DNA of 64,000 nt from Lichenicoccus sp965277665 (GTDB lineage Bacteria > Pseudomonadota > Alphaproteobacteria > Acetobacterales > Acetobacteraceae). The notes below the pieces were generated by a model. It did no database searches. It saw only the letters and a program-made list of their open reading frames with translations, and was not told the DNA's origin. A program made the translations under genes and the position numbers. How positions within the stretch are numbered: position 1 is the stretch's first letter; each line of letters begins with the position of its first letter. Location of the stretch: NCBI RefSeq assembly GCF_965277665.1, contig NZ_OZ255835.1, positions 1,364,001-1,428,000 of the forward strand, written 5' to 3'. Of this stretch, positions 30,724 to 38,153 are shown piece after piece.

Positions 30724-30726
30724 GAC
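30710..30726. promoter_or_regulatory. 17-bp perfect palindrome between pdxY and the Spy-like gene
   Basis: GTCGTGTCCGACACGAC is an odd palindrome centred on one C. It lies in the 5' region shared by two divergent genes, about 60 bases before the Spy-like start and about 45 before the likely pdxY start. This is a good position for a dimeric repressor site. The regulator is not known. Confidence 0.5.
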
Positions 30727-30784
30727 ACATGCGGCGCAGCACCCCGGTGATCATCAATTCCCCCCGATACAGGCTTTGAGGCTC

Positions 30785-31360
30785 ATGATGCGCAGACTTT
30801 TTTGGTCACGCCGCTCCGCATGCCCGGGCGTGGCCCTGCTGGCTTTCCTGGCAGCCGGACCGGCTCTGCTGGCACCCCCGGTCACGCTGCTCGCATCCGC
30901 CGCCGCCGCGCAGACGGAGGCGCCGGCACTGGCGCCGTCCCAGTCGCCGGCTGAGGCCAGCCTGGGGCGCCCGGCGGCATCGCTGAGCCAGTCCGGCATG
31001 CGCAGCCGGCTCGGCCGCCAGCAGGCGGAAGCGCTCGAGGCGCATATCACGACGCTGCACCGGACCTGGCATATCACGACGGCCCAGGAGCCGCTCTGGG
31101 GCCGGCTGACCGGCGCGATGCGCCATGGGGCGGTGCAGCTCGACGCCGCCTACGCACGCCGCGAGCAGCAGAATGCCGGCGCGAACGCGGTCGAGGACCT
31201 GCGGGCCTATGCGCTGGTGCAACAGACCCACGCCAGTAATGCAGCCGACCTGCTGGCACCCTTCGGCAGCCTGTATGACAGCTTCAGCCCGGCGCAGAAG
31301 CACATCGCCGACGAGACGGTCCGGCATTTCACCGATAATGCCCTGAAGGCGCCGCGCTAG
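30785..31360 (+). CDS. Periplasmic Spy/CpxP-like protein
   Basis: The 191-residue protein has a signal peptide (positively charged start, hydrophobic core LLAFLAAGPALLAPPVTLLA, cleavage near AAAAQ). The mature part is helical, with an RQQAEALEAHITTLHRTWHI segment and SFSPAQKHIADETVRHF, resembling the LTxxQ motif group of periplasmic chaperones. The ATG at 30785 (or 30788) was chosen. Its stop codon TAG is formed by the first bases of the repeat element at 31357. Function as a chaperone is inferred only from this resemblance. Confidence 0.65.
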   Translation: MMRRLFWSRRSACPGVALLAFLAAGPALLAPPVTLLASAAAAQTEAPALAPSQSPAEASLGRPAASLSQSGMRSRLGRQQAEALEAHITTLHRTWHITTAQEPLWGRLTGAMRHGAVQLDAAYARREQQNAGANAVEDLRAYALVQQTHASNAADLLAPFGSLYDSFSPAQKHIADETVRHFTDNALKAPR

Positions 31361-31462
31361 AGCATGATCCGATCGATCATGCTCTGCTTGTCGTTTGGTA
31401 GAGCAGCTTTATCCGACACTTGGCATCGCGAAGCGATTCCAATTGATCCGATGCTGCTCTAG
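31357..31462 (+). repeat. 106-bp palindromic intergenic element, copy 1
   Basis: The element begins CTAGAGCATGATC and ends GCTGCTCTAG. Its first hairpin pairs AGAGCATGAT with ATCATGCTCT around a 7-base loop. A second long-range pairing joins TAGAGCAGC and GCTGCTCTA. The layout is shared with the copies at 50275 and 63097, including the terminal CTAGAGC/GCTCTAG and an internal GGTAGAGCA. It resembles the intergenic mosaic elements of rhizobia in kind; this is an analogy and no identity was tested. Confidence 0.7.
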
Positions 31463-31572
31463 ATCACGATCGTCCTGGCGGGCTCCGGTTGAGGTTGCCG
31501 GCACAACCGTCTATACGCGCCGCATACGCGCCCCGGTCGGTATCGGCGGCGTTCCAGAGAAAGCGGCAGGCC

Positions 31573-31800
31573 ATGAAATCCGGCATCCATCCCGAGTATC
31601 ACGCGATCAACATCGTCATGACCGACGGGACGCAGTTCACCACGCAGTCCTGCTACGGCCGCGCCGGCGACACGCTGCGCCTCGATGTCGATCCGAAATC
31701 GCACCCTGCCTGGACCGGCGTGCAGCGCATGCTCGATACCGGCGGCCAGGTGGCCAAGTTCAACAAGAAGTTCGCCGGGATCGGCATGCGCAAGTCCTGA
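31573..31800 (+). CDS. rpmE: 50S ribosomal protein L31
   Basis: The 75-residue protein starts MKSGIHPEYHAINIVMTDGT and ends VAKFNKKFAGIGMRKS, matching L31. Only one cysteine is present, so it is the zinc-free (C-minus) form common in alphaproteobacteria. The ATG at 31573 was chosen by homology; a weak purine stretch (GGCAGGCC) precedes it. Confidence 0.95.
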   Translation: MKSGIHPEYHAINIVMTDGTQFTTQSCYGRAGDTLRLDVDPKSHPAWTGVQRMLDTGGQVAKFNKKFAGIGMRKS

Positions 31801-31844
31801 TCCGGGCCGGCCGGGTGATCGGTTCAACGGCAGGGATTTTTCAG

Positions 31845-31873
31845 CCGCCGCTCCTTGATGCAAGGGGCGGCGG
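31845..31873 (+). terminator. Long hairpin after rpmE
   Basis: CCGCCGCTCCTTG pairs with CAAGGGGCGGCGG over 13 bases (one G-T pair) around an ATG loop, 45 bases after the rpmE stop. It is not followed by a T-tract, so it may be a transcript-stabilising hairpin instead of a classical terminator. Confidence 0.5.
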
Positions 31874-31941
31874 TTGCCATTTCAAGGTCTGCCAGAGTGC
31901 CCGATCGGGGCTCCGGCGTGTGACCAGATTTGACTGACCAA

Positions 31942-31979
31942 GTGACTACCCAAACGTGACTACCCAGACGTGACTACAG
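31942..31979 (+). repeat. Tandem 14-bp repeat upstream of hsp20
   Basis: GTGACTACCCAAAC, GTGACTACCCAGAC and GTGACTACAG follow each other without gap. They lie 55-93 bases before the hsp20 start, in or near its promoter or 5' leader. Confidence 0.8.
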
Positions 31980-32012
31980 GGACCGGCCATGATGGCGGTC
32001 TCGCACCGGAAC

Positions 32013-32037
32013 TCTGCTCCTCAGGAGGTTGTTCATG
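32013..32037 (+). promoter_or_regulatory. Possible ROSE-like thermosensor hairpin at the hsp20 ribosome-binding site
   Basis: CTGCTCC directly precedes CAGGAGG, the ribosome-binding site of the small heat-shock gene. This resembles the last hairpin of ROSE elements, where U(U/C)GCU masks the Shine-Dalgarno sequence at low temperature; here the motif is CUGCU, one base different. ROSE elements are known in front of alphaproteobacterial hsp20 genes. The upstream hairpins of a full ROSE were not resolved by eye. Confidence 0.35.
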
Positions 32038-32535
32038 ACTTACGATTTCGCGCCGCTGTTTCGCAGCACCATCGGGTTCGATCGTCTCGCCCGGCTGGTG
32101 GACACGGCAGCCCAGGCGGCAACACAGCCGTCCTATCCCCCCTACAATATCGAGAAGACCGGCGACGAGAGCTACGTGCTGACGATGGCGGTCGCGGGCT
32201 TTGGTCCCGACGACATCGAGGTGACCGCGCAGGACAACACCCTGCTGGTCTCCGGCCGCGTCAAGGACGAGCCGAAGCGCGAGGTGCTGCACCGTGGCAT
32301 CGCGGCCCGCGCCTTCGAGCGTCGCTTCGCTCTGGCCGACCATATCGTCGTCGAGGCGGCGGACCTTCGGCACGGCATGTTGCATGTCGGCCTCAAGCGC
32401 GTGGTGCCCGAAGCACTGAAGCCGCGTCGCATCACGATCGGCACCGCGGCACCCTTCGCGGGCCCGCAGCTCGAGGGCAGCAGCGAGGCTCCGGCCAACG
32501 ATCGCAAGCCGGAAGGCGACGTGCAGGCGGCGTGA
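32035..32535 (+). CDS. Small heat-shock protein Hsp20
   Basis: This 166-residue chaperone has an alpha-crystallin domain (YNIEKTGDESYVLTMAVAGFGPDDIEVTAQDNTLLVSG) and belongs to the IbpA/HspA-like class of alphaproteobacteria, which starts MxxxxFxPLFRSTIGFDRL. It holds unfolded proteins under heat stress. The ATG at 32035 follows a very strong AGGAGG. Expression is probably heat-controlled through the leader. Confidence 0.93.
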   Translation: MTYDFAPLFRSTIGFDRLARLVDTAAQAATQPSYPPYNIEKTGDESYVLTMAVAGFGPDDIEVTAQDNTLLVSGRVKDEPKREVLHRGIAARAFERRFALADHIVVEAADLRHGMLHVGLKRVVPEALKPRRITIGTAAPFAGPQLEGSSEAPANDRKPEGDVQAA

Positions 32536-32562
32536 GCCGTTCGCTCACGGCAGGATCAGGAA

Positions 32563-32587
32563 GGGGCCGGGCAACCGGCCCCTTTTT
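32563..32587 (+). terminator. Rho-independent terminator of hsp20
   Basis: GGGGCCGG and CCGGCCCC form an 8-bp stem around GCAA, followed at once by TTTTT. It sits 28 bases after the hsp20 stop and is the clearest intrinsic terminator in the window. Confidence 0.9.
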
Positions 32588-32736
32588 GCTGCGCGTCGGC
32601 CCGGAGATGACTTGACCGGCCGAGCGGGCCGGCCCCATATCCCGTCCACTCGCCGCGCGCCGGCCGGCATCCTGGACCACGGTCAGAGACGCTGCCGCGT
32701 GCTGCGGCCTTCTCGCGATCCGATAGGACCAGTGCC

Positions 32737-33318
32737 ATGACGCTTCCCCTGATGCCGAAAGCCACCGCGGTATGGCTGATCGAAAAGACCGCCCTGACCT
32801 TCACCCAGATCGCCGAGTTCTGCGGCATGCACCCGCTCGAGGTGCAGGCGATCGCCGACGGCGAGGTCGCCGCCGGGATCGTCGGCTATGACCCGGTCGC
32901 CAACCACCAGGTCACCCAGGCCGAGATCACGCGCTGCGAGGCCGACCCGTCGCTTCGCCTGAGCATCCTGACCGTCACCAACCCGGTCACCCGGCGGTCG
33001 CGGGGGGCCCGCTATACGCCGGTTGCCAAGCGCAACGACCGCCCCGACGCCATCGTCTTCCTGCTGCGCAACTTCCCGCAGCTGTCCGAGATGCAGATCA
33101 TCAAGTTGCTCGGCACCACCAAGGACACCATCGCCAAGGTGCGTGACAAGCAGCATTGGAACAGCGCCAACATCAAGCCGCGCGACCCGGTGATCCTGGG
33201 GCTGTGCAGCCAGACTGACCTCAACATGATGGTTGGCGCCGCCAACGAGCGCCTGGTCCGCGAAGGCCAGCACGTGCCGCAGCCGCTGCCTATCGCCGAG
33301 GACGAGGAAGCCGCCTGA
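32737..33318 (+). CDS. trcR: TrcR-type cell-cycle regulator (DUF1013)
   Basis: The 193-residue protein matches the alphaproteobacterial DUF1013 family: ATAVWLIEKTALTFTQIAEFCGMHPLEV at the N-terminus, then RPDAIVFLLRNFPQLSEMQIIKLLGTTKDTIAKVRDK. The family has been linked to cell-cycle transcription in Caulobacter. Two helix-turn-helix-like segments are visible. It is nearly alphaproteobacteria-specific, which supports the taxonomic guess. Length is normal. Confidence 0.88.
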   Translation: MTLPLMPKATAVWLIEKTALTFTQIAEFCGMHPLEVQAIADGEVAAGIVGYDPVANHQVTQAEITRCEADPSLRLSILTVTNPVTRRSRGARYTPVAKRNDRPDAIVFLLRNFPQLSEMQIIKLLGTTKDTIAKVRDKQHWNSANIKPRDPVILGLCSQTDLNMMVGAANERLVREGQHVPQPLPIAEDEEAA

Positions 33319-33368
33319 CAGCCAGTTTCGGCCTCGCGACTGCGTCAGCCGCTGCCGGTCCGGGGCCC

Positions 33369-33417
33369 GGAGCATGATCCGATCGATCATGCTCCGCCTG
33401 TCGTCTGATGGAGCGGC
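33369..33417 (+). repeat. Partial copy of the palindromic element, copy 2
   Basis: The first half matches the element at 31357: GGAGCATGATCCGATCGATC continues into ATGCTCC. The base pair that closes the stem is G-C here and A-T at 31357, so both arms changed together and the hairpin is kept. The second half has no match. It lies between the convergent trcR and DUF465 genes. Confidence 0.65.
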
Positions 33418-33436
33418 GCCGGACGGATACTCCGGT

Positions 33437-33607
33437 TCAGGCGCCCCGGCTGAGGCGCTCGACCTCTTCCTTGACACGCAGTTTCTCCAGTTTGAGGCGG
33501 TTCAACGCGTCCTGATCGGGCTGCGGCCGGTGGTCCTCCTCGGTGATGCGCGTGTCCAGGGTGGCATGCCTGGTCTTCAGGCTGTCGATCCGCGCTTGCA
33601 CGCTCAT
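33437..33607 (-). CDS. DUF465 (YdcH-like) small protein A
   Basis: A 56-residue helical protein (QARIDSLKTRHATLDTRITE, then LNRLKLEKLRVKEEVERL) of the DUF465/YdcH family, whose two-helix hairpins are of unknown function. The ATG at 33607 has GGAGG upstream. It is divergent from a second DUF465 gene 211 bases away. Confidence 0.85.
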   Translation of the reverse strand: MSVQARIDSLKTRHATLDTRITEEDHRPQPDQDALNRLKLEKLRVKEEVERLSRGA

Positions 33608-33818
33608 GGTGCCTCCGAACTGGGTTTGCCGGACACCGATCCGGGGCCGGTTGCGCAAACGTTAGTCCCGCAGCGGGCCGTATCGCCACGCAAAAACTCC
33701 ACCTGGGAGACCTCCGGCCAAGAGACTTCCCTCCCAAGGAACCGGGGTCCGCGGTCTGCCGTCCCGGGGTGGGTTCGCTGATGGAGGGTGGCACCGGCGC
33801 ATGCTATGGCAGGTCCCC

Positions 33819-34019
33819 ATGTTGACTGATCACGATACCCTGCTGCGACAACTGCACGAACTGCGCAGCGAGCACCGCGACCTCGACACGGTGATCGGCC
33901 GCCTCGCCGCGCAGCCGATCGACCAGCTGCAACTGCAGCGTCTCAAGAAGCGCAAGCTGATGCTGAAGGACGAGATCGCGTGGCTGGAAAGCCGGCTGAT
34001 CCCGGACAGCATCGCATGA
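33819..34019 (+). CDS. DUF465 (YdcH-like) small protein B
   Basis: The 66-residue protein carries the same two-helix pattern (LLRQLHELRSEHRDLDTVIGRL and LKKRKLMLKDEIAWLESRL). A start at 33801 is also possible; 33819 gives the usual family N-terminus. Its stop codon overlaps the putative purE start (ATGA). Confidence 0.85.
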   Translation: MLTDHDTLLRQLHELRSEHRDLDTVIGRLAAQPIDQLQLQRLKKRKLMLKDEIAWLESRLIPDSIA

Positions 34020-34711
34020 CCGGAGGCCGCCCGATGATCCCGGACCGATCCACTGCTCCCGTCCGTCCCCCTGGGATCGAGGCCGCCGGTGCCTCGGCCG
34101 ACTACCCGCCGGGCGGTCCGGCCACGGAGGAGTTCGCCGGCGACCATCCCGAGGCCGGTGATCTCGACCCAGGCGACGGCGTCGTGCCGGGGCCGGACAA
34201 TCGCGCCGAGACCGGTCAGCGCGGCCGCGTCCGGGTCGGCCTGGTCATGGGCAGCCAGTCCGACTGGCAGACGCTGTCGCATGCCGCCGAGATGCTCGGC
34301 ACCCTCGCGATCGAGTACGAGACCCGCATCATCTCGGCGCATCGCACGCCCGACCGCCTCGTCGAATATGCGAGCACGGCGCGCCTGCGCGGCCTGTCGG
34401 TGATCATCGCCGCGGCGGGCGGAGCGGCCCACCTGCCTGGGATGTGCGCCGCCTGGACCACGATGCCGGTGCTCGGCGTGCCGGTCGAGAGCCAGGCCCT
34501 GCGCGGCATCGACAGCCTGCTCTCCATCGTGCAGATGCCCGCCGGCGTGCCGGTCGGAACGCTGGCGATCGGTAAGCCCGGCGCCATCAATGCGGCCCTG
34601 CTCGCGACCTCGATCCTCGCCGTCGACGACGAAGCCGTCGCAGCCCGGCTGGAAGCCTGGCGCTCCCTGCAGACCGCCTCGGTGCCCGACGAGCCCGATA
34701 GCGGGGCATGA
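34016..34711 (+). CDS. purE: N5-carboxyaminoimidazole ribonucleotide mutase
   Basis: PurE interconverts N5-CAIR and CAIR in purine synthesis. The core is typical: VGLVMGSQSDWQTL, IISAHRTPDRL, AAAGGAAHLPGMCAAWTTMPVLGVPV. Counted from the ATG at 34016 (overlapping the previous stop) the protein has 231 residues, about 60 more than usual. The extra N-terminus is Pro/Gly/Asp-rich and unconserved, so a later start (for example a GTG near 34170) is possible. purK follows with an ATGA overlap. Confidence 0.92.
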   Translation: MTGGRPMIPDRSTAPVRPPGIEAAGASADYPPGGPATEEFAGDHPEAGDLDPGDGVVPGPDNRAETGQRGRVRVGLVMGSQSDWQTLSHAAEMLGTLAIEYETRIISAHRTPDRLVEYASTARLRGLSVIIAAAGGAAHLPGMCAAWTTMPVLGVPVESQALRGIDSLLSIVQMPAGVPVGTLAIGKPGAINAALLATSILAVDDEAVAARLEAWRSLQTASVPDEPDSGA

Positions 34712-35982
34712 GCGCCGTCCCGGACGCTCATGCCCCAGCGCTGCCGTCGGGCAGCGTCATCGGACCAGCGCTGCCGTCGGGCAGCGTCATTGGACCAGCG
34801 CTGCCGCCGGGCAGCGTCATCGGACCAGCGCTGCCGCCGGGCAGCGTCATCGGTATCCTCGGCGGCGGCCAACTCGGCCGCATGTCGGCACTGGCCGCGG
34901 CCCGGCTCGGCTATCGCTGCCATGTGCTGACCGAGGAGGCCGACGGGCCGGCGGCGCAGGTCTGCGCCGCCATCACGCTCGGCTCGCACGCGGATCCGGC
35001 CGTGCTGCGCCGCTTTGCCGATGCCGTTTCGGTGGTGACGTTCGAGTTCGAGAATATCAGCGCCGACGGCCTGGAGCTGCTGGCGTCGCTGCGTCCGGTG
35101 CGGCCGTCGGCTGCGATCCTGCGCACCAGCCAGGACCGTATCCTCGAGAAGCGCATGCTGGAGGCGGCCGGCATCCCGGTGGCGCCGTGGCACGCGGTGC
35201 CCAGCCGGGATGCGCTGGACGCGGCGGCCGACCGTCTCGGGTTGCCAATGGTGCTGAAGACCACGCGCCTGGGCTATGACGGCCGCGGCCAGGCGGTGGC
35301 GCATGACCCGCAGGCGCTGCACGCAGCCTTCGACCGGCTGGCGCCGCACCCGCTGGTCGCCGAGGCGCTGGTGCCGTTCGCCGCCGAGCTGAGCGTCATC
35401 GTGGCGCGCGGTCTGGACGGCACCATCCGCACCTTCGATGCGGTGCAGAACCACCACCGCAACCACATCCTCGACCTCACCCTGGCGCCGGCGCCGGTGG
35501 GTCCGGAGCGGCGGGCGGCGGCGCAGTCGTTGGCGGCCCGGATCGCCGCCCATCTCGATCTCGTCGGGCTGCTCGGCGTGGAGATGTTCCTCGACGCGCA
35601 GGGGGTCCTGCTGGTCAACGAGATCGCCCCCCGCCCGCATAATTCCGGCCACTGGACCCTGGATGCCTGCCCGGTCAGCCAGTTCGAGATGCACATACGC
35701 GCCGTCGCCGGCCTGACGCTGCCACCGGCCGTGCGCCATTCCGACGCGGTGATGAAGAACCTCGTGGGCCCCGACGATGTCGCCCTCTGGCCGCAGATCA
35801 TGGCGACGGACGGGCTGCTCGGGCACCTGTACGGCAAGCGCGAGGCGCGGCCGGGCCGCAAGATGGGACACGTCAACCGCCTGTTTGCGCGCGATGCGCT
35901 GCCCGGCCGCTTCGGGCTCGCCGACGCGCTGGGGGTGCTGGCAGCGGGCGACCCGGACGAAGGTGAAGGTTCGGAGGCTTAG
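34708..35982 (+). CDS. purK: N5-carboxyaminoimidazole ribonucleotide synthase with repeated N-terminus
   Basis: PurK is an ATP-grasp enzyme that carboxylates AIR to N5-CAIR with ATP and bicarbonate. Motifs are IGILGGGQLGRMSALAAARLG, LKTTRLGYDGRGQ, NEIAPRPHNSGHWTLDAC and the C-terminal GKxxRPGRKMGHVN-like segment. The 424 residues start with four near-identical decapeptides (PALPSGSVIG). They come from a 30-base tandem repeat directly before the conserved nucleotide-binding strand. purE and purK overlap by four bases and the 3' end overlaps the convergent radC by four. Confidence 0.95.
   Translation: MSAVPDAHAPALPSGSVIGPALPSGSVIGPALPPGSVIGPALPPGSVIGILGGGQLGRMSALAAARLGYRCHVLTEEADGPAAQVCAAITLGSHADPAVLRRFADAVSVVTFEFENISADGLELLASLRPVRPSAAILRTSQDRILEKRMLEAAGIPVAPWHAVPSRDALDAAADRLGLPMVLKTTRLGYDGRGQAVAHDPQALHAAFDRLAPHPLVAEALVPFAAELSVIVARGLDGTIRTFDAVQNHHRNHILDLTLAPAPVGPERRAAAQSLAARIAAHLDLVGLLGVEMFLDAQGVLLVNEIAPRPHNSGHWTLDACPVSQFEMHIRAVAGLTLPPAVRHSDAVMKNLVGPDDVALWPQIMATDGLLGHLYGKREARPGRKMGHVNRLFARDALPGRFGLADALGVLAAGDPDEGEGSEA
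34735..34853 (+). repeat. Four tandem 30-bp copies inside purK
   Basis: Units start at 34735, 34765, 34795 and 34825. Differences are only a T/C (Ser/Pro codon) and a T/C at the Ile codon. Thirty bases keep the frame, so each unit adds ten residues. The last unit runs into the conserved GILGGGQLGRM strand. Confidence 0.93.
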
Positions 35983-36674
35983 GCGTCCGCCTGCAGCAGC
36001 CCTTGCTCACGGAAGCTGGTCCAGCGGCCATTGCCGATGATGACATGGTCGCGCACCGCGATGCCGAGCACGGATGCGGCCTGCACCACCTGCGCGGTCA
36101 TCGCCAGGTCCTCGCGCGACGGCGTCGGATCGCCGCTCGGGTGGTTGTGCACCAGGATGATCGCCGCCGCGTCGAGCTCGATGGCGCGGCGCACCACCTC
36201 GCGCGGATAGACCGGGGTGTGGTTGACGGTGCCGCGCGCCTGCGCCTCGTCGGTGATCAGCCGGTCCTGGCCGTCCAGGAACAGGATGCGGAACTGCTCG
36301 ATCTTCTCGCGCGCCAGCACCGCGGTCAGGTAGGCGATCAGCCGCGCCGGATCGTCCAGCACCGTCTCGCCCTGCATGCGCGCACGGGCCAGGCGCAGCG
36401 CGGTCTCGTGCAGCAGCCGGACCGCGGCCATGCTGTGCGCGTTGAACCCGGCGAACCCCTGCAGCTCGCGCAGCGGCGCCGCCAGCAGCGCCGCGAAGCT
36501 GCCGAACCGGGCCAGCGCCTCGCGGGCCAGCCGCCCGGTATCCTCATGCGCCGGCATCGCATGGATCAGCAGCAGCGTCAGCAGCTGCAGGTCCGCCGTG
36601 GCCTCTTCGGCGTCCGGCGCCGCCGCCTCGCCCGCGGCCGGCTGTGGCGGTGTCTTCTGTTGACGGGCTGGCAT
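35979..36674 (-). CDS. radC: RadC-family JAMM protein, intact
   Basis: The 231-residue protein has an N-terminal helix-hairpin-helix-like region and a C-terminal JAMM/MPN domain with ILVHNHPSGDPTPSREDL, which holds the zinc ligands. RadC was once linked to DNA repair, but its function is not settled. The ATG at 36674 was chosen; further in-frame codons up to 36716 are unconserved. A paralogue without the metal ligands lies at 41462-42349. Confidence 0.9.
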   Translation of the reverse strand: MPARQQKTPPQPAAGEAAAPDAEEATADLQLLTLLLIHAMPAHEDTGRLAREALARFGSFAALLAAPLRELQGFAGFNAHSMAAVRLLHETALRLARARMQGETVLDDPARLIAYLTAVLAREKIEQFRILFLDGQDRLITDEAQARGTVNHTPVYPREVVRRAIELDAAAIILVHNHPSGDPTPSREDLAMTAQVVQAASVLGIAVRDHVIIGNGRWTSFREQGLLQADA

Positions 36675-36793
36675 GGCAAGGCTCCGGCGGTCGCAAGGGT
36701 AAATACGATAACGCAACGGTTTGGATTTCGCCTCCTATTCCGGACCGGCTACGCTGCCGGCATGACATCCACCCGGAACCAGGCCGTCGTCGC

Positions 36794-37525
36794 GTGACCC
36801 CCCGTCCCCGGCATCCCTCGCGGCAGGCCGTGCTGCTGGATCTCGACGGCACCCTGATCGCCTCGCGCGACGGCATCATCGCCTGCCTGCGACGCGCCCT
36901 GGGCGAGCTCGGCCATACGCTCGATGCGGGCGCCGACCTCGACTGGGTGGTCGGGCCACCGCTGCCCGACATCATGGCGCGACTGCTCTCGGAGTTCGGC
37001 GACGACCGCGTCGAGGCGGCGGTCCTGGCCTACCGCCGTAACTACGAGGCGAGCGGCATGCTGGACAGCCCGCTGTTCGACGGCGTTGCCGGGTTCATGC
37101 AGGCCCTGGCCGCGTCGGGCCGCCGCATCCTGCTGGCGACCTCCAAACCCGAACACCTGGCGCGCCGCATCCTGAGCATGCGCGGGCTGATCGGACATTT
37201 CCATGGCTGCTATGGCGCCAGGCCGGACGACAGCGGCGCCGAGAAGCCAGAACTGATCGGCCGCCTGATCGAGGCCGAGGCGATCGATGCGGCGCACAGC
37301 GTCATGGTCGGCGACCGCAGGTTCGACATCAGCGGGGCGCACGCGAACTCCATGCGTGCGGTCGGCGCGCTCTGGGGCTATGGCGGCCGCGCCGAACTCG
37401 AGGCGGCCGGCGCCGACGGGCTCGCCGACAGCCCGCACACCCTGCTGGCCGAAATCGAGCGCCAGCTCACGCGGGCGGCGCCTCATCAGGGCCAGGCTCG
37501 CGACCCACCGGAGCAGCTTCCGTGA
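36794..37525 (+). CDS. HAD-superfamily phosphatase (phosphoglycolate phosphatase-like)
   Basis: The 243-residue protein has the HAD motif I LLDLDGTLIAS, motif II LLATSKPEHLA, a conserved Lys (EKPELI) and motif IV VMVGDRRFDISGAHAN, so it is a cytoplasmic Mg-dependent phosphohydrolase close to Gph/PgmB-type enzymes. The substrate is not defined. The GTG at 36794 gives the standard N-terminus. It lies 103 bases before the aldehyde oxidoreductase genes and may precede them in one transcript. Confidence 0.85.
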   Translation: MTPRPRHPSRQAVLLDLDGTLIASRDGIIACLRRALGELGHTLDAGADLDWVVGPPLPDIMARLLSEFGDDRVEAAVLAYRRNYEASGMLDSPLFDGVAGFMQALAASGRRILLATSKPEHLARRILSMRGLIGHFHGCYGARPDDSGAEKPELIGRLIEAEAIDAAHSVMVGDRRFDISGAHANSMRAVGALWGYGGRAELEAAGADGLADSPHTLLAEIERQLTRAAPHQGQARDPPEQLP

Positions 37526-37628
37526 CGGGAAAACCCTGCCCGGACGAGAACGTTCACCGTCGTTCGCCGGGAACACTCGCTGCCGCGCAGGTCCCGGGGT
37601 CCGACCGATCCGCATCCGAGGATTTCGC

Positions 37629-38153
37629 ATGCCCATCACCATCAACGGCCAGGTCGTCCCGGCTCCGTCCGATCCGCGCCTGTCGCTGCTCGACCTGCTC
37701 AGGGAGCAGCTTCATCTCGCCGGCACCAAGAAGGGCTGCAACCAGGGCGCCTGCGGGGCCTGCACGGTGCTCGCCGACGGCGAGCGCATCCTGTCCTGCC
37801 TGGCCCTGGCGGTGCAGTACGAGGGCCGTTCGATCGTCTCGATCGAGGGGCTGACGGCGGATGGCACGCTGCATCCGCTGCAGCAGGCCTTCATCGACCA
37901 TGACGGCTTCCAGTGCGGCTACTGCACGCCCGGGCAGATCTGTTCGGCGATCGGCATGGCACGCGAGATCGAGCACGGGCTGCCGAGCGCGGTGACCGCC
38001 GATCTCGAGGCGAGCCAGATGACCCTGACATCGGAGGAGCTGCGCGAGCGGATGAGCGGCAATCTCTGCCGCTGCGGTGCCCATAACGGCATCGTCGCCG
38101 CGATCGCCCAAACCTATGCGCGGCGCCCCGTGGTCGCGGAGGCCGCTCAATGA
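37629..38153 (+). CDS. Molybdenum aldehyde/xanthine oxidoreductase, 2Fe-2S subunit
   Basis: The 174-residue electron-transfer subunit has a plant-ferredoxin-type cluster site (CNQGACGACTVLADGERILSC) and a second 2Fe-2S site (CGYCTPGQ and LCRCGAH). It passes electrons from the Mo subunit to the FAD subunit. It starts an operon whose genes overlap by ATGA. Unlike PaoA/YagT of E. coli, it has no Tat signal, so the complex should be cytoplasmic. Confidence 0.93.
   Translation: MPITINGQVVPAPSDPRLSLLDLLREQLHLAGTKKGCNQGACGACTVLADGERILSCLALAVQYEGRSIVSIEGLTADGTLHPLQQAFIDHDGFQCGYCTPGQICSAIGMAREIEHGLPSAVTADLEASQMTLTSEELRERMSGNLCRCGAHNGIVAAIAQTYARRPVVAEAAQ

Noticed and set aside
31845..31873. Hairpin after rpmE considered a full intrinsic terminator
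   Set aside because: No T-tract follows on either strand, so only a hairpin of uncertain role is reported.
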